The translations under genes and the position numbers were made by a program. DNA of 56,749 nucleotides from Rhodocyclaceae bacterium. Its GTDB lineage: Bacteria; Pseudomonadota; Gammaproteobacteria; Burkholderiales; Rhodocyclaceae. The stretch lies in contig VBWA01000018.1 in the NCBI GenBank assembly GCA_006218025.1, forward strand, positions 1 to 56,749, read 5' to 3'. A model generated the notes under the pieces. That model was not told the DNA's origin, did not search any database, and was given only the letters and a program-made list of their open reading frames with translations. Each line of letters starts with the position of its first letter. Positions within the stretch are counted from its first letter, which is position 1. Below are positions 1-9,411 of this stretch, one piece after another.

Positions 1-15
1 CGTCTTGCTTGGCAT
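1..15 (-). CDS. Partial 5' end of a gene leaving the window
   Basis: On the minus strand an AAAGGAG ribosome binding site (about 21-27) lies five bases before an ATG at 13-15. It opens the reading frame MPSKT, which runs off the left edge. The good Shine-Dalgarno spacing is the only evidence; no family can be recognised from five codons. The stretch 28-292 between it and the next gene contains no convincing reading frame and probably holds this gene's promoter. Confidence 0.35.
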
Positions 16-292
16 ACATGCTCCTTTGGCAACATGTTATGCCTCACACACAAAATTTCAGACAGGCTCCAGTTCGGCCAACTGCTGCCGCCCGCCGTAT
101 CCACAAAGCCGCCACCTGATCGACTGCCGCACTTCGAAACCTGCCGGATAGTCAATTCCCGCAAATCGCGACGCATGCCGGCCCAAAGCGGCGATTGAAG
201 GCTGCACCCGGCGTCAGCCATACTCCCCAAAATCCCATTGGATTTCCAATCCTTACGGGTAAGCCTAGTGGAAAATATGGTCATGTTTGGCT

Positions 293-1813
293 CTATTTCA
301 TGGTTGGCATTACAAATTCTGCGCCCGTCCGGATGCCTTTTGGCCAACGCTGCGTGAACGCCTTATAGCGCGTGTAAAAGCGAACGCCTTCGGGGCCGTG
401 AATGTGATGATCACCAAATAATGACTCCTTCCAGCCGCCGAATGAATGAAACGCCATCGGCACGGGGATAGGGACGTTGATTCCAACCATACCCACCTGG
501 ATACGCGATCCAAACTCACGCGCCGTGTCGCCGTCGCGCGTGAATAAAGCAACGCCGTTAGCAAACGAATGCGAGTGTATGACGTCAAGTGCCTCGTCAA
601 AATTCTGAACACGCACAATGCTTAATACCGGACCAAAGATCTCTTCGCGATAAATCTTCATAGACAGCGATACATGATCAAAGAGACATGGCCCGATATA
701 AAAACCCTGTTCATGACCAGCGACCTTCAAACCACGGCCGTCGACTACAAGCTTCGCGCCTTCTGCCACGCCGCATTCCACATAGCCCCGCACTTTTTCG
801 AGATGTGCAGCGGTAACGAGCGGCCCCATCTCTGCGTTTTTCGAATCGCCTGGGGCCACGCGAATCTCCCGTGCCTTCTCGGCAATTCTCTGTACCAAAG
901 TGTCGGCGACATTGCCCACCGCAATTGCCACAGAAATCGCCATGCAACGCTCACCGGCGGATCCATAGGCCGCTCCTATCAAAGCGTCCACGGCTTGATC
1001 CAAATCTGCGTCAGGCATTACCACCAAGTGGTTCTTAGCTCCACCAAGAGCCTGCGCGCGCTTGCCATTCTTTGAGGCGGTCTCGTGAATGTATTTGGCG
1101 ACCGGCGTTGAACCGACGAAGCTCACAGCAGCGACCTTGGGATGCGTCAGGAGTGCATCGACGGCCTCTTTATCCCCCTGAACCACATTAAATACGCCGT
1201 CAGGAAGGCCACACTCCTTTAACCCCTGTGCCATCAACAAGGAGGGAGAAGGATCGCGTTCTGAGGGCTTCAGCACGAACGTATTTCCGCAGGCAATTGC
1301 CACCGGATACATCCAACACGGAACCATTACTGGAAAATTGAAAGGGGTAATCCCTGCGCACACGCCAATCGGCTGACGGACGCTCCACGCATCGATCCCG
1401 GTGCCGACCTGTTCAGTAAACTCGCCTTTTAGTAACTGCGGGATACCACAGGCAAACTCAACCACCTCAAGCCCGCGCTGCACTTCACCCTTAGCATCAT
1501 CGAAGGTTTTTCCGTGCTCGGCGGTAATAGCCATCGCGAGCCTATCCATATTGCGCTCGATCCAATCCCTGAACGCAAATAGTACACGTACCCGCCTGAC
1601 GGCCGGGGTAGCCGACCAAGCGGGAAACGCTTTGGCGGCAGCCTCGACTGCTTTATTGACCTCATCAACGGACGTTAGGGCCACTGTTCGTGATACGGCA
1701 CCAGTTGCGGGGTTATACACGGGCGCGGTACGTGTTGCTTCGGTTGCAGTGAGTTGTCCATTGATCCAGTTGACGATCATAGAATTATTGGAGGTGGACT
1801 GATTTGAATTCAT
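293..1813 (-). CDS. mmsA: Methylmalonate-semialdehyde dehydrogenase (CoA-acylating)
   Basis: This 506-residue aldehyde dehydrogenase converts methylmalonate (or malonate) semialdehyde plus CoA and NAD to propionyl-CoA (or acetyl-CoA), the last step of valine and beta-amino acid breakdown. The catalytic Cys is residue 290 in [11 protein letters not shown]. The usual ELGGK glutamate region reads GGAKNHLVV, as is typical for CoA-acylating members that lack the hydrolytic base. Length is normal for MmsA. Start: residue 1 has only a weak GTGAG site; Met12 is an alternative. It is the last gene of the minus-strand liv operon, 224 bases after livF, so its substrate is probably derived from what LivKHMGF imports. 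The family call is firm; the physiological substrate is inference. Confidence 0.92.
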   Translation of the reverse strand: MNSNQSTSNNSMIVNWINGQLTATEATRTAPVYNPATGAVSRTVALTSVDEVNKAVEAAAKAFPAWSATPAVRRVRVLFAFRDWIERNMDRLAMAITAEHGKTFDDAKGEVQRGLEVVEFACGIPQLLKGEFTEQVGTGIDAWSVRQPIGVCAGITPFNFPVMVPCWMYPVAIACGNTFVLKPSERDPSPSLLMAQGLKECGLPDGVFNVVQGDKEAVDALLTHPKVAAVSFVGSTPVAKYIHETASKNGKRAQALGGAKNHLVVMPDADLDQAVDALIGAAYGSAGERCMAISVAIAVGNVADTLVQRIAEKAREIRVAPGDSKNAEMGPLVTAAHLEKVRGYVECGVAEGAKLVVDGRGLKVAGHEQGFYIGPCLFDHVSLSMKIYREEIFGPVLSIVRVQNFDEALDVIHSHSFANGVALFTRDGDTAREFGSRIQVGMVGINVPIPVPMAFHSFGGWKESLFGDHHIHGPEGVRFYTRYKAFTQRWPKGIRTGAEFVMPTMK

Positions 1814-2037
1814 CGCGAAATCTCACAAGAAGTTGAAAAGCGTTGGAAAGCAAACTTGAGGGGCTACCAAAAGCAGCAATTAGCGTGAACTGGCATTCTT
1901 CGAAGGCAACGAATGCTCTCCCTACCGGCCCCCTTGGCCAGTAGCACAGCGATCAATTTGATTGGCTCCAAACTGGTTACCGGTACATCTATTCGGCAAA
2001 GGCTTAAGGGCCGCCAAGCGATCAATCCGTCAACTCA

Positions 2038-2751
2038 TTAGACGGAAAGAAGCTGGTGTTGCAATTCCTCGTTTTGAGCTAGGTCAGATGCGCTTCCGGA
2101 GTAGGACACTTCGCCGCGCTCCAAGACATAGACGCGATCAGACACTTGGAGTGAAAACTCAAGGTTCTGCTCAGCAATCATTAACGTCAGCCCCAACTTT
2201 TTTAACTCCTGTGTGCGCTCAAGAATGCGCTCTACAAGCAGCGGGGCAAGTCCCTCTGACGGCTCATCCAGGAGCAGCAGCTTGGGATTCGTCATCAGCG
2301 TGCGACCGATGGTAAGCATTTGTTGCTGACCGCCAGAAAGCAGTCCTCCTCGGCGCTCCGAATGTGGTTTCAGCTCTGGAAAGAAATCGAAAACCTTTTC
2401 AGCGGTCCAAGCAGAGTCGCCTGTACCTCTTGCGGCGATTTCAAGGTTTTCCTTGACGGTAAGTTCCGCAAAAATTCGACGATCTTCAGGAACCATTCCG
2501 ATACCCAAGCGCACACGAGACGGAGTCGACTTTCCAAGCAAGCTTGTTCCTTGATAAAGGCATTCGCCTTTCATTAGTCGGGTCAACCCCATTACGGTTC
2601 GCATCGTGGTCGATTTCCCCGTACCATTTCGTCCAAGCAGAGCAACACACTCGCCCTCAAAGACTTCTAATGACAGTCCAAAGAGAATCGTCGCCTCGCC
2701 GTAACCGGCGGTTACGTTGTGCAGCTTTAAATATGAGGTTCTGTTAGTCAT
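2038..2751 (-). CDS. livF: Branched-chain amino acid type ABC transporter ATPase LivF
   Basis: A 237-residue cytoplasmic ATPase of the HAAT (LivF) family that helps power import by the LivHM channel. Walker A is GRNGTGKST (residues 40-48), the signature LSGGQQQ begins near 138, and Walker B is LLLLDEPSEGLAP near 158-170. Its ATG overlaps the livG stop by four bases (ATGA), so translation is probably coupled. The family also transports ureas, amides, aromatic acids and other compounds, so the name gives the family rather than the substrate. Confidence 0.9.
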   Translation of the reverse strand: MTNRTSYLKLHNVTAGYGEATILFGLSLEVFEGECVALLGRNGTGKSTTMRTVMGLTRLMKGECLYQGTSLLGKSTPSRVRLGIGMVPEDRRIFAELTVKENLEIAARGTGDSAWTAEKVFDFFPELKPHSERRGGLLSGGQQQMLTIGRTLMTNPKLLLLDEPSEGLAPLLVERILERTQELKKLGLTLMIAEQNLEFSLQVSDRVYVLERGEVSYSGSASDLAQNEELQHQLLSV

Positions 2752-3503
2752 GACTTGCCCAAATACACACGTTTGACTTCTGCATTTGCACGGATGTCCT
2801 CTGGATTTCCGTCCGCGATGATCTGTCCTTCTGCGAGAACAATGATTCGTTCCGCGAGGGAAAATACCACTCCCATATCGTGCTCGGTGATGAGCAGGAC
2901 GATATTCAGGTCTTCTACGATCCGCTTTAGCAATGCAACCGCCCTGTGCGTATCCGTTGAAGACATCCCTGCCGTTGGCTCGTCTAACAGCAGCAGACGC
3001 GGCCTTGAAGCGAGAGCGATTGCTAGTTCGAGTTGGCGCTGATAGCCGTATGCAAGATCTTCGGGTAAGAGATCCAACTTGTCGGCAATCCCGACTTGCT
3101 CAGCAATTTCCTGAACTTCGTCGGCAAACCGACGGCCAAGCGGTGGCCAGATCTTCCATCCCTCACCCGAGCGACTGACAATTGCTGCCTGGATGTTTTC
3201 GAAAACTGAAAGTCCAAGGAATGTATTGCTCTTCTGGAATGATCGAACCATGCCACGGCGACATAGTGACGCCGGGGACATGTGAGAACACGGGCTCCCT
3301 AGAAAAGTCACCTCACCTTCATCGGGCCTGTCCAGACCTGTGATCAGGTTGAACAGAGTCGATTTCCCCGCGCCATTCGGGCCAATGACGGCATGTACTC
3401 TTCCGTGGCCAATGCTGAAATCAACGCCGCGAATCGCTTGGAAGCCATCGAAGGTTTTCCGAAGCGCCCTGACTGTTAGCAAGTCGTTTGCAGATGCGTT
3501 CAT
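2748..3503 (-). CDS. livG: Branched-chain amino acid type ABC transporter ATPase LivG
   Basis: The 251-residue second ATPase of the transporter, pairing with LivF below the membrane. Walker A is GPNGAGKST (41-49) and Walker B is LLLLDEPTAGMSS. The signature region reads LAYGYQRQLELA, where LivG usually has LSYGQQRR; the Gly-Tyr is unusual but the segment is otherwise conserved. It overlaps both livM and livF by four bases, so the five liv genes form one translation-coupled block. The substrate is not determined by sequence. Confidence 0.9.
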   Translation of the reverse strand: MNASANDLLTVRALRKTFDGFQAIRGVDFSIGHGRVHAVIGPNGAGKSTLFNLITGLDRPDEGEVTFLGSPCSHMSPASLCRRGMVRSFQKSNTFLGLSVFENIQAAIVSRSGEGWKIWPPLGRRFADEVQEIAEQVGIADKLDLLPEDLAYGYQRQLELAIALASRPRLLLLDEPTAGMSSTDTHRAVALLKRIVEDLNIVLLITEHDMGVVFSLAERIIVLAEGQIIADGNPEDIRANAEVKRVYLGKS

Positions 3504-4480
3504 TTCGATCGTCTTGTATTGGTGAAGCGTTCAAATAAACCCCACAAGCCCGATGGGAATCGAAGAGTCAGAACCAATAGAATGACTCCTAGTGCGAATG
3601 ACCAATACTCGGTTAATGCCACGGTTTCTTGGTGCAACAGCAGAAGCGTCAGGGAACCTATAGCGGGGCCCCAGAAGCTGCCGATTCCACCAAAGAGCGC
3701 CATGATTAGAATTTCCGCACTCTTGGTCCAGTACATGAAGTCTGGATAGACTCCGCGATTGAAGACGGCAAATAGGCCGCCCGCCAGACCCGCGATGGTT
3801 CCAGCCACGATAAATATCGCTAGCTTTACCCGTCGGGTCTCCACTCCAATGAAGGTTGATCGCTGTTCGTTCTCGCGGATGGTTCGGAGCATCAGTCCAA
3901 CCGGGGATGAAACAATAATCCACATCGCCGCGATACATATCGCCACCACGACCAGGCTGACCAAGTAGTAAGACTGGGCGGATGAGAAATCTGGTCGCCC
4001 TATCATCTGACTGATCCACGTCAGATTGGGATAGGGAATTCCGGACAATCCCTGATCCCCGCCCGTGAGGTCGTTCCAACGAAAGCAAATTGCCCAGAAA
4101 ATAAGAGAGAAGGCCAACGTTAACATTGAAAAGTAGACGCGGTTGAGGCGAACGCAAAAGAATCCCGCTACCGCAGCGCCTAAACCGCCGAATGCTCCAG
4201 CTGCGACTAGGCTCACGCCAAAGGGTAACCCTGCACTTTTCAGCAGTAGGCCGCAAGCATAGGCACCTAAGCCAAAGTACGCTGCATGTCCAAACGAGAT
4301 CAAACCTGTGTATCCGACCAAGAGATTCAAGCTCATAGAAAGACACGCGATAATCAGCGCGTCATTCAGAAATACAACATAAAAGGGCGGTGCGAAGAAA
4401 GGTACTGCACCCAGGCCAAGAAACAACGCCGTGGCCATGAGCAGACGATTACGCTTGTTATCGAGTGTTTTCACGGCCAA
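3500..4480 (-). CDS. livM: ABC transporter permease LivM
   Basis: A 326-residue hydrophobic inner-membrane permease of the LivM type with about eight to ten predicted membrane segments. The conserved internal motif LVGYTGLISFGHAAYFGLGAY is followed later by GLAGGLFA and ALFGGIGSFWGPAIGS, both typical of this family. It forms the translocation pore with LivH. Its start lies inside the end of livH (23-base overlap) and its stop overlaps livG by four bases, placing it firmly in the liv operon. Confidence 0.9.
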   Translation of the reverse strand: MAVKTLDNKRNRLLMATALFLGLGAVPFFAPPFYVVFLNDALIIACLSMSLNLLVGYTGLISFGHAAYFGLGAYACGLLLKSAGLPFGVSLVAAGAFGGLGAAVAGFFCVRLNRVYFSMLTLAFSLIFWAICFRWNDLTGGDQGLSGIPYPNLTWISQMIGRPDFSSAQSYYLVSLVVVAICIAAMWIIVSSPVGLMLRTIRENEQRSTFIGVETRRVKLAIFIVAGTIAGLAGGLFAVFNRGVYPDFMYWTKSAEILIMALFGGIGSFWGPAIGSLTLLLLHQETVALTEYWSFALGVILLVLTLRFPSGLWGLFERFTNTRRSK

Positions 4481-5342
4481 GTAGCCCCTCGGGTTTAACG
4501 ATTAAGATCACCACCATGATTAGCGCCACTGCAAAGAGCGAGAACTGGGGGATAAAGAGAATTCCGAATGAAAAGACCATCCCGTAGATGATTGAGCCAA
4601 GGAAGGTTCCCCAGAATGAGCCAAGACCGCCGATCACGACGATGATGAACAGTGAAATGATTATGTCGGCGTCCATGCCTGGCACGACAGCACTCATAGG
4701 CGCTACTAGAGCTCCCGCGAGTCCAGCAAGGAAGCACCCTGCGGAAAAGACCAGGAGATAAAGCATTCGGACGTCAACACCGAGCATTGACAGCATTTCC
4801 CTGTCAAATGCCGCCGCCCGTACCATCTTTCCGAGGCGAGTCCCTTGCAGGAGCAGCCAAATGCCAACTGCGATAGCGAGTGAAATTACGATAATCACCA
4901 AGTTGTAGCTCGGAAGGACGATCTCCCCGAACTTGAAGGAGTGCGACAGCATCTCGGGGCGGCGAATCCCGAGCTGCTGTGTTCCCCAAATGTACTTCAC
5001 GACATCCGAGACTATGAGCACTATTGAATATGTGAACAGCAGCTGCATCAGCTCTGGGCGATCGTAGAACTTTCTAAAGAGGACTCTCTCAAGCAACGCT
5101 CCGAGAACGCCCGTCGCGATGGCAGCAAACAGCACTGAAAGCCAAAACGAGCCTTGCAGCCATGTATTGAATTGCCATGCGAAGTACGCTCCCAGCATGT
5201 AAAAGGATCCGTGTGCGAAATTAAGCAGCCGAAGCACACCGAAGATCAACGACAAGCCGGAAGCGACCAGGAATAGCAGCATGGCCGTGGTCAAGCCACT
5301 TACTGCCTGTGCTCCAATTGCTGATAGGGATGGCAATTCCAT
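4458..5342 (-). CDS. livH: ABC transporter permease LivH
   Basis: A 294-residue inner-membrane permease of the LivH type. It has the family pattern of an N-terminal LRLLNFAHGSFYMLGAY segment and the C-terminal IISLFIIVVIGGLGSFWGTFLGS segment, with about eight hydrophobic helices. It heterodimerises with LivM. The gene begins nine bases after the livK stop and overlaps livM at its end, so it is cotranscribed with the binding protein. Confidence 0.9.
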   Translation of the reverse strand: MELPSLSAIGAQAVSGLTTAMLLFLVASGLSLIFGVLRLLNFAHGSFYMLGAYFAWQFNTWLQGSFWLSVLFAAIATGVLGALLERVLFRKFYDRPELMQLLFTYSIVLIVSDVVKYIWGTQQLGIRRPEMLSHSFKFGEIVLPSYNLVIIVISLAIAVGIWLLLQGTRLGKMVRAAAFDREMLSMLGVDVRMLYLLVFSAGCFLAGLAGALVAPMSAVVPGMDADIIISLFIIVVIGGLGSFWGTFLGSIIYGMVFSFGILFIPQFSLFAVALIMVVILIVKPEGLLGRENTR

Positions 5343-5351
5343 GGCTAATAC

Positions 5352-6572
5352 TCAGTCCATGAACCCAGTCGGATCTATGAGCTCGACACCGTCAAGTATC
5401 GGGAATGCGTATCCGTCACGCTTTGTCGCTTTGCCCCATAACATTCCTCGCGTAGCTTGCTGGTCCTTCGCCCGCATAGTTATCTTGCCTTGAGGGGAAA
5501 CGATTTCTAATCCTTTCAGGGCCGTCGATACCTTGTCCGAATCGATGGAATTTGCTTTCTTTATCCCTTCGACCAGGAACTGCATTGAGATATAGCCCTG
5601 CACTGCCCACGAGGGAGGTGTGTCGTCTTTCAAAGCAGTGGACAGTCGCTTCGTAAAGGCGGCGTGCAGACGTGCAACCTCGGAATCTTTGGGTTTCCAA
5701 TAGAACGCGTCGTAGGTATTTCCGTAGACTCCGATCGGATATTCCCCCCCCAGTGCACGCAGCGCTTCGATGGACCCTGCTTCTCCTAGGCCGATGAAAT
5801 TGTTGCCGATCGATTTGAAATAGCCCTGCGCCCCGGCCTGCCTAGCAAAGGAGTCGAAATTGCCGCAACAGATCACGGAAAAGACAGCCTCAGGCTTTTT
5901 GCCAAGTTGAGCTGTGATGAATGGGGTGTAATCGCTTTCATTCAACTTCGGCCATTGCTGGTCCACAATCTCAATATCCGGTCTCAGCTTTTTGATGTGC
6001 GCAACAAAGGAAGCTGTTGCGTCGCGACCATAGGCAAAATCCGGAGCGATTGTGGCAAGGCGTTTAATGTTCCACTTTGCGACGATCGTTGCCGCTGCGC
6101 GACCTTCAGTCGTGGTATTGGCTGCAGCCCGGAAGACGTAGGGATGAATTGCGTCCGGGGCGGTAAGGCGATCTGTCTTTGGCGCCACTGCGATAAAGAC
6201 TTTTTTGGCTTCCTTGGCGATTCCCGACACCGCAGGGCCTTCTCCTGAGGTGAAGGTCCCCACCAGGAAATCCACGTTTTCTCGAAGCACCAATTCCCGA
6301 GCGACACGCACGGCCTCGTCAGGGCGCGATTTCGTATCTCGCGGCACGAGTTCAATCTTGCGCCCAAGAACCCCGCCTGTTGCATTGATCTCGTCGACAT
6401 ACATTTGAGCGCCCTTGAGAATCGGCGCTCCAAATTGTCCGCCCGCACCTGAAAGGATCATCGGAAAGCCGACGCGGATCGGCTCTTGGGCGGAGGCGAT
6501 CGATGCGGCAAGAGTGCCCAACAGCCCCAAAAGCAACTGGACTCTCTTTAGTTGCATAAACGTTGTGTCCAT
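5352..6572 (-). CDS. livK: Periplasmic substrate-binding protein of the LivK family
   Basis: A 406-residue type I periplasmic binding protein that captures the substrate for LivHMGF. A signal peptide ends near SIASAQ; then PIRVGFPMILSGAGGQFG begins the mature two-lobed domain. The start is supported by a GAGGAG site seven bases before ATG 6572. The Met at residue 6 is a possible alternative but has no better site. It lies 76 bases after the SnoaL-like gene and is the second gene of the operon driven by the promoter at 7096-7142. Ligand unknown; the neighbouring mmsA and aminotransferase point to an amino acid or a beta-amino acid. Confidence 0.88.
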   Translation of the reverse strand: MDTTFMQLKRVQLLLGLLGTLAASIASAQEPIRVGFPMILSGAGGQFGAPILKGAQMYVDEINATGGVLGRKIELVPRDTKSRPDEAVRVARELVLRENVDFLVGTFTSGEGPAVSGIAKEAKKVFIAVAPKTDRLTAPDAIHPYVFRAAANTTTEGRAAATIVAKWNIKRLATIAPDFAYGRDATASFVAHIKKLRPDIEIVDQQWPKLNESDYTPFITAQLGKKPEAVFSVICCGNFDSFARQAGAQGYFKSIGNNFIGLGEAGSIEALRALGGEYPIGVYGNTYDAFYWKPKDSEVARLHAAFTKRLSTALKDDTPPSWAVQGYISMQFLVEGIKKANSIDSDKVSTALKGLEIVSPQGKITMRAKDQQATRGMLWGKATKRDGYAFPILDGVELIDPTGFMD

Positions 6573-6648
6573 GGCAAGTCTCCTCGTAATTGTTTGTGGT
6601 CTTCTTTTTCGCTCGCCTAGCCAATAGCGATCGATCGCCTACCTGGTC

Positions 6649-7056
6649 TTACAACACGGCTGGCTTGGGGCCGGCGTCCGCATCCCATACATTGAAGGTG
6701 GCCTCCCACAACTTAACCCTTCCATCCACCACGGTCCAAAACTCAGTGCCGCGTCCGGCCATACGGCGGCCTGTCTGAGCGTCTTCCCAAGTGCCGGCCC
6801 AGAAGTTCCCAACCATGTTTCCTTGAAGCATTCGCATCGTCTTCTTGAGCTGGTAGTTCTTTTGGCGACTGAACCTGGCATTTAGAAATTTTTCCGCATC
6901 AGTCTTCCCATGGATTTCGGGAACATCCGCAAATTGGATTACGACGTCATCCGTGAGCCCCGCTAGGATCGCGGGTACGTTTCCGCTACCAAAGTTCATT
7001 TCTGCTGCCTGCACCATCGCGACAGCCTGTTCGTTTGACAAGGCATTTGCACTCAT
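6649..7056 (-). CDS. SnoaL/NTF2-like small protein
   Basis: A 135-residue protein with the layout of an NTF2/SnoaL-like cone domain: N-terminal helices, then PAILAGLTDDVVIQFADVP and a C-terminal sheet ending in VWDADAG. Members may be isomerases, dehydratases, hydrolases or non-catalytic, so no reaction is proposed. It is the first gene of the liv-mmsA operon, with an AGGAGA site seven bases before ATG and a 5' leader of about 50 bases from the predicted promoter. Its position beside a catabolic transporter suggests a role in the same pathway. Confidence 0.75.
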   Translation of the reverse strand: MSANALSNEQAVAMVQAAEMNFGSGNVPAILAGLTDDVVIQFADVPEIHGKTDAEKFLNARFSRQKNYQLKKTMRMLQGNMVGNFWAGTWEDAQTGRRMAGRGTEFWTVVDGRVKLWEATFNVWDADAGPKPAVL

Positions 7057-7095
7057 ATTTTTCTCCTATGTGGTCGTTCAATAGATAGAACACAA

Positions 7096-7142
7096 TTCGC
7101 TATACTGAATCCTATTAGAGCGTAGCGAAATTGTTTTGTCAA
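7096..7142 (-). promoter_or_regulatory. Sigma-70 promoter P1 with palindromic operator for the SnoaL-liv-mmsA operon
   Basis: On the minus strand a perfect -35 (TTGACA, 7142-7137) is separated by 17 bases from a -10 of TCTAAT (7119-7114). Overlapping the expected start site is the palindrome TTCAGTATAGCGAA (7109-7096), of form TTC-N2-TATA-N2-GAA. The same -35, spacer end (CTACGC), -10 and palindrome recur at 8324-8370, upstream of iclR and the MIP gene. The palindrome is therefore a good candidate for the IclR-family operator; its placement over the start suggests repression. Confidence 0.7.
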
Positions 7143-7504
7143 GAGAAGGTCGTCCGATTTTTTCAAAGGGCGTCGCTGGAGAGCTTCAGAAAGCGCTTCC
7201 CGCTCTCCTGATGCGGCACCGCAACAAGTCGCTACTGCCCTCCCAATGCGCAGGCATCCGGACAACTGGCATCGATAGGGGTTCTCGTCGATCACGAACT
7301 TCAGAATCGATCCAGGCTCAGGCAGACTCGCGCAATGGGCAGCATGACGCCTACATCGTGCAGCGGATAGTTGCTGCCGTCATTAACAATGATGGATCTA
7401 TTGAGGGCGCTTCACGTCAGCGCTGTTGAAAGCTCTTTAGGGCTAAGTCACTTCATCCGACGTTGCCGACTAAACGAACAAGTGAAGCTGTTTCAGTCGT
7501 TGCC
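7143..7504. other. Non-coding gap between promoter P1 and iclR
   Basis: No reading frame here has a plausible start, ribosome site and family match. Short open stretches exist on both strands (for example plus 7136-7429) but none resembles a known protein. It may contain a decayed gene; no terminator or repeat was recognised. Confidence 0.4.
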
Positions 7505-8305
7505 CTAAGCAGATTGGGCAGGGTTAAGGCTAACCGCCTTTTCCGATAGGGTGGCTGCGAGTTCCTTGAGCGTTGCGATTGCCTGCTTCCTATGAGCTTC
7601 GTCCAGGTCGGCGCGAAAGAAGCTCAATGCGACCCCAGCCACCGCGACGTTCCCGCCTCTAGCAAAAACCGGGGCGCCGATGGAGCACATACCCTCGCGC
7701 GTCTCGCCATCATCGATTGAATATCCTTGCTTCCTGATTTGAGCCAGTTGCTTGCGGAGAGAGGTCAATGACTTCACGCTCTGAGAAGTCAAATCACCAA
7801 GTGAGCCCTTTCCTTGGTAAAGCTCGTCGATCTCCCGATTGGATAAGGTGCTTAGGATCGCTTTCCCCGTTGCGGTTACGGCTGCAGGCAGTCGCATGCC
7901 AACCCTAAACGTCACGCCCAAAGGACGTGAGCTATTGCGGCAGGCCAAATAGACAACATCCCGTTCAAGACGCTCTGATAGGACTGCGGCATCGCGCAGG
8001 AAATGGGGGTGGGTGTCCCAGAAGCGCATGAATTCACCGGTCAGATTGTTTTGCTCAAGGCGGGAGTTTGCGAGATCGACAATCCGCAGCCCGATCGAGT
8101 ACGCCCCCGTATCACCTCGGTCGAGAAGGCTGCCCCGCACCAGTGAAGAGCAGATTCCAAAGACGCTGCTTTTCGGTAAGTCCAGATATGCAACAAGCTC
8201 ACCGAGCGTTAAGGGTTTCTTGGCTTGCGCAAGAGTCTCCAGAATCGATATTGCTCTGGTTACAGCAGGTGCCAAATCCCGACTTTTTTTCGAATTCACA
8301 GTCAT
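7505..8305 (-). CDS. IclR-family transcriptional regulator
   Basis: A 266-residue regulator with the IclR layout: an N-terminal winged helix-turn-helix (LTLGELVAYLDLPKSSVFGICSSLV, about residues 34-58) followed by a GAF-like effector domain. The latter contains the usual LPAAVTATGKAILSTL and ETREGMCSIGAPVF segments. It binds DNA as a dimer or tetramer and responds to a small catabolic ligand. An AGGAGG site precedes ATG 8305. It sits between the two operons it probably controls, and the shared palindrome lies within its own predicted promoter, which would allow autoregulation. The ligand is unknown. Confidence 0.9.
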   Translation of the reverse strand: MTVNSKKSRDLAPAVTRAISILETLAQAKKPLTLGELVAYLDLPKSSVFGICSSLVRGSLLDRGDTGAYSIGLRIVDLANSRLEQNNLTGEFMRFWDTHPHFLRDAAVLSERLERDVVYLACRNSSRPLGVTFRVGMRLPAAVTATGKAILSTLSNREIDELYQGKGSLGDLTSQSVKSLTSLRKQLAQIRKQGYSIDDGETREGMCSIGAPVFARGGNVAVAGVALSFFRADLDEAHRKQAIATLKELAATLSEKAVSLNPAQSA

Positions 8306-8323
8306 GCCTCCTATGCCCTCTTG

Positions 8324-8352
8324 TTGACAGATGGATTGTACTACGCTCTAAT
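8324..8352 (+). promoter_or_regulatory. Sigma-70 promoter P2 for the MIP-amidotransferase-MOSC-aminotransferase operon
   Basis: TTGACA at 8324-8329, a 17-base spacer ending CTACGC, and TCTAAT at 8347-8352, on the plus strand. It matches promoter P1 in both hexamers, spacing and the last six spacer bases. The resulting leader to the MIP gene would be about 225 bases; no riboswitch was recognised in it. Confidence 0.65.
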
Positions 8353-8356
8353 GAAG

Positions 8357-8370
8357 TTCATTATACAGAA
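8357..8370. promoter_or_regulatory. Palindrome TTC-N2-TATA-N2-GAA, candidate IclR operator
   Basis: TTCATTATACAGAA lies just downstream of the P2 -10, over the predicted start, and also covers the -10 of the divergent iclR promoter. The counterpart at 7096-7109 has the same half-sites. Binding here could control the plus operon and iclR together. Confidence 0.6.
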
Positions 8371-8388
8371 CGGCATGCGATATGGCGA
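8360..8388 (-). promoter_or_regulatory. Candidate promoter P3 for iclR
   Basis: On the minus strand TATAAT (8365-8360), preceded by TG, lies 17 bases from a weaker -35 TCGCCA (8388-8383). This would give a leader of about 48 bases before iclR. Its -10 is embedded in the candidate operator. Confidence 0.5.
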
Positions 8389-8583
8389 ATCCTCATTTCA
8401 ACAGCAATCGCCTGAAACTTGGCTTCGGCATAGCCCGTACGGCGATCAGGGCTTGCGAAATCGAAGGGCGGTTCGTTCTCGCTCCCCATTCAAAAGCAGG
8501 AAATCGGCCTTTGACCGCCATCGAGACTTTTTTGCGATGGCGGACCGAAACTCTTTTAACACTCACCAGAATTGGAGGTTGAC

Positions 8584-9309
8584 ATGGCTACACCTTTCGT
8601 TGGCGAAATGCTTGGGACCGCAGTCCTTATCCTTCTTGGAAACGGCGCCGTTGCCAATGTCGTGCTGACTGAGACGAAGGGCCACAACGCCGGCTGGGTT
8701 GTAATCGCCGCAGGTTGGGCTATGGCTGTACTCTGCGGTGTCTTTACGGCCTTGGCGACAGGGAGTCCGGACGCCCATCTCAATCCGGCGACAACGCTAG
8801 CGTTTGCTGTCGTCACAAACGACTACAGCAAGGTCACAACCTATGTTCCGGCCCAATTTCTAGGGGCCTTCATCGGGGCAATCCTCGTTTGGCTCCAATA
8901 CCTACCGCATTGGGAGAGAACCAAAGACCAAGGCATGAAGCTTGCCGCCTTCTGCACCGGTCCTGCAATCCGTAACGCCCGAGCCAATCTGATCAGCGAA
9001 ATAGTTGGAACAATTGTCTTGGTTTTCGTTATTGCCGCCATGTTCTCAAAACAGGGTGCGAACGGGCCAATCTCACCCGGACTCGGCCCCTATCTGGTCG
9101 CAATGCTTGTTTGGGGTATTGGTCTATCCTTGGGTGGTACGACCGGATTTGCTATCAACCCTGCACGCGATCTTGGACCACGCATTGCCCATGCCATCTT
9201 GCCGATATCTGGCAAAGGAAGTTCAGATTTTGCCTACTCATGGATACCCGTCGTTGGACCACTGATGGGCGCATGCATCGCTGGCGGTTTGATCAAGGCC
9301 TTTATCTGA
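8584..9309 (+). CDS. MIP-family channel (aquaglyceroporin type)
   Basis: A 241-residue inner-membrane channel with six predicted helices and both pore half-helices: HLNPATT in the first repeat and INPARDLGPRIAHAILPI in the second. The Asp after NPAR and the long flanking loop favour a GlpF-like glycerol or small neutral solute channel over a strict water channel. The start is ATG 8584 because GGAGG lies at 8574-8578; the upstream TTG at 8572 has no site. It opens an operon with an amidotransferase, a MOSC protein and an aminotransferase, so its cargo may be a small neutral or amide compound rather than glycerol. Confidence 0.85.
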   Translation: MATPFVGEMLGTAVLILLGNGAVANVVLTETKGHNAGWVVIAAGWAMAVLCGVFTALATGSPDAHLNPATTLAFAVVTNDYSKVTTYVPAQFLGAFIGAILVWLQYLPHWERTKDQGMKLAAFCTGPAIRNARANLISEIVGTIVLVFVIAAMFSKQGANGPISPGLGPYLVAMLVWGIGLSLGGTTGFAINPARDLGPRIAHAILPISGKGSSDFAYSWIPVVGPLMGACIAGGLIKAFI

Positions 9310-9411
9310 CGCTACTACGGCTCATTGAGGTCTTATTGGCTGTCGCCCTGTCGCCACGCGCCAACCTAAACGCCCAATACCTGAGATCGAAGATTTGATT
9401 GGAGTCGAAAG

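Noticed and set aside
7136-7429. A 97-codon plus-strand frame in the gap before iclR
   Set aside because: It starts within promoter P1, has no ribosome site and no recognisable family.
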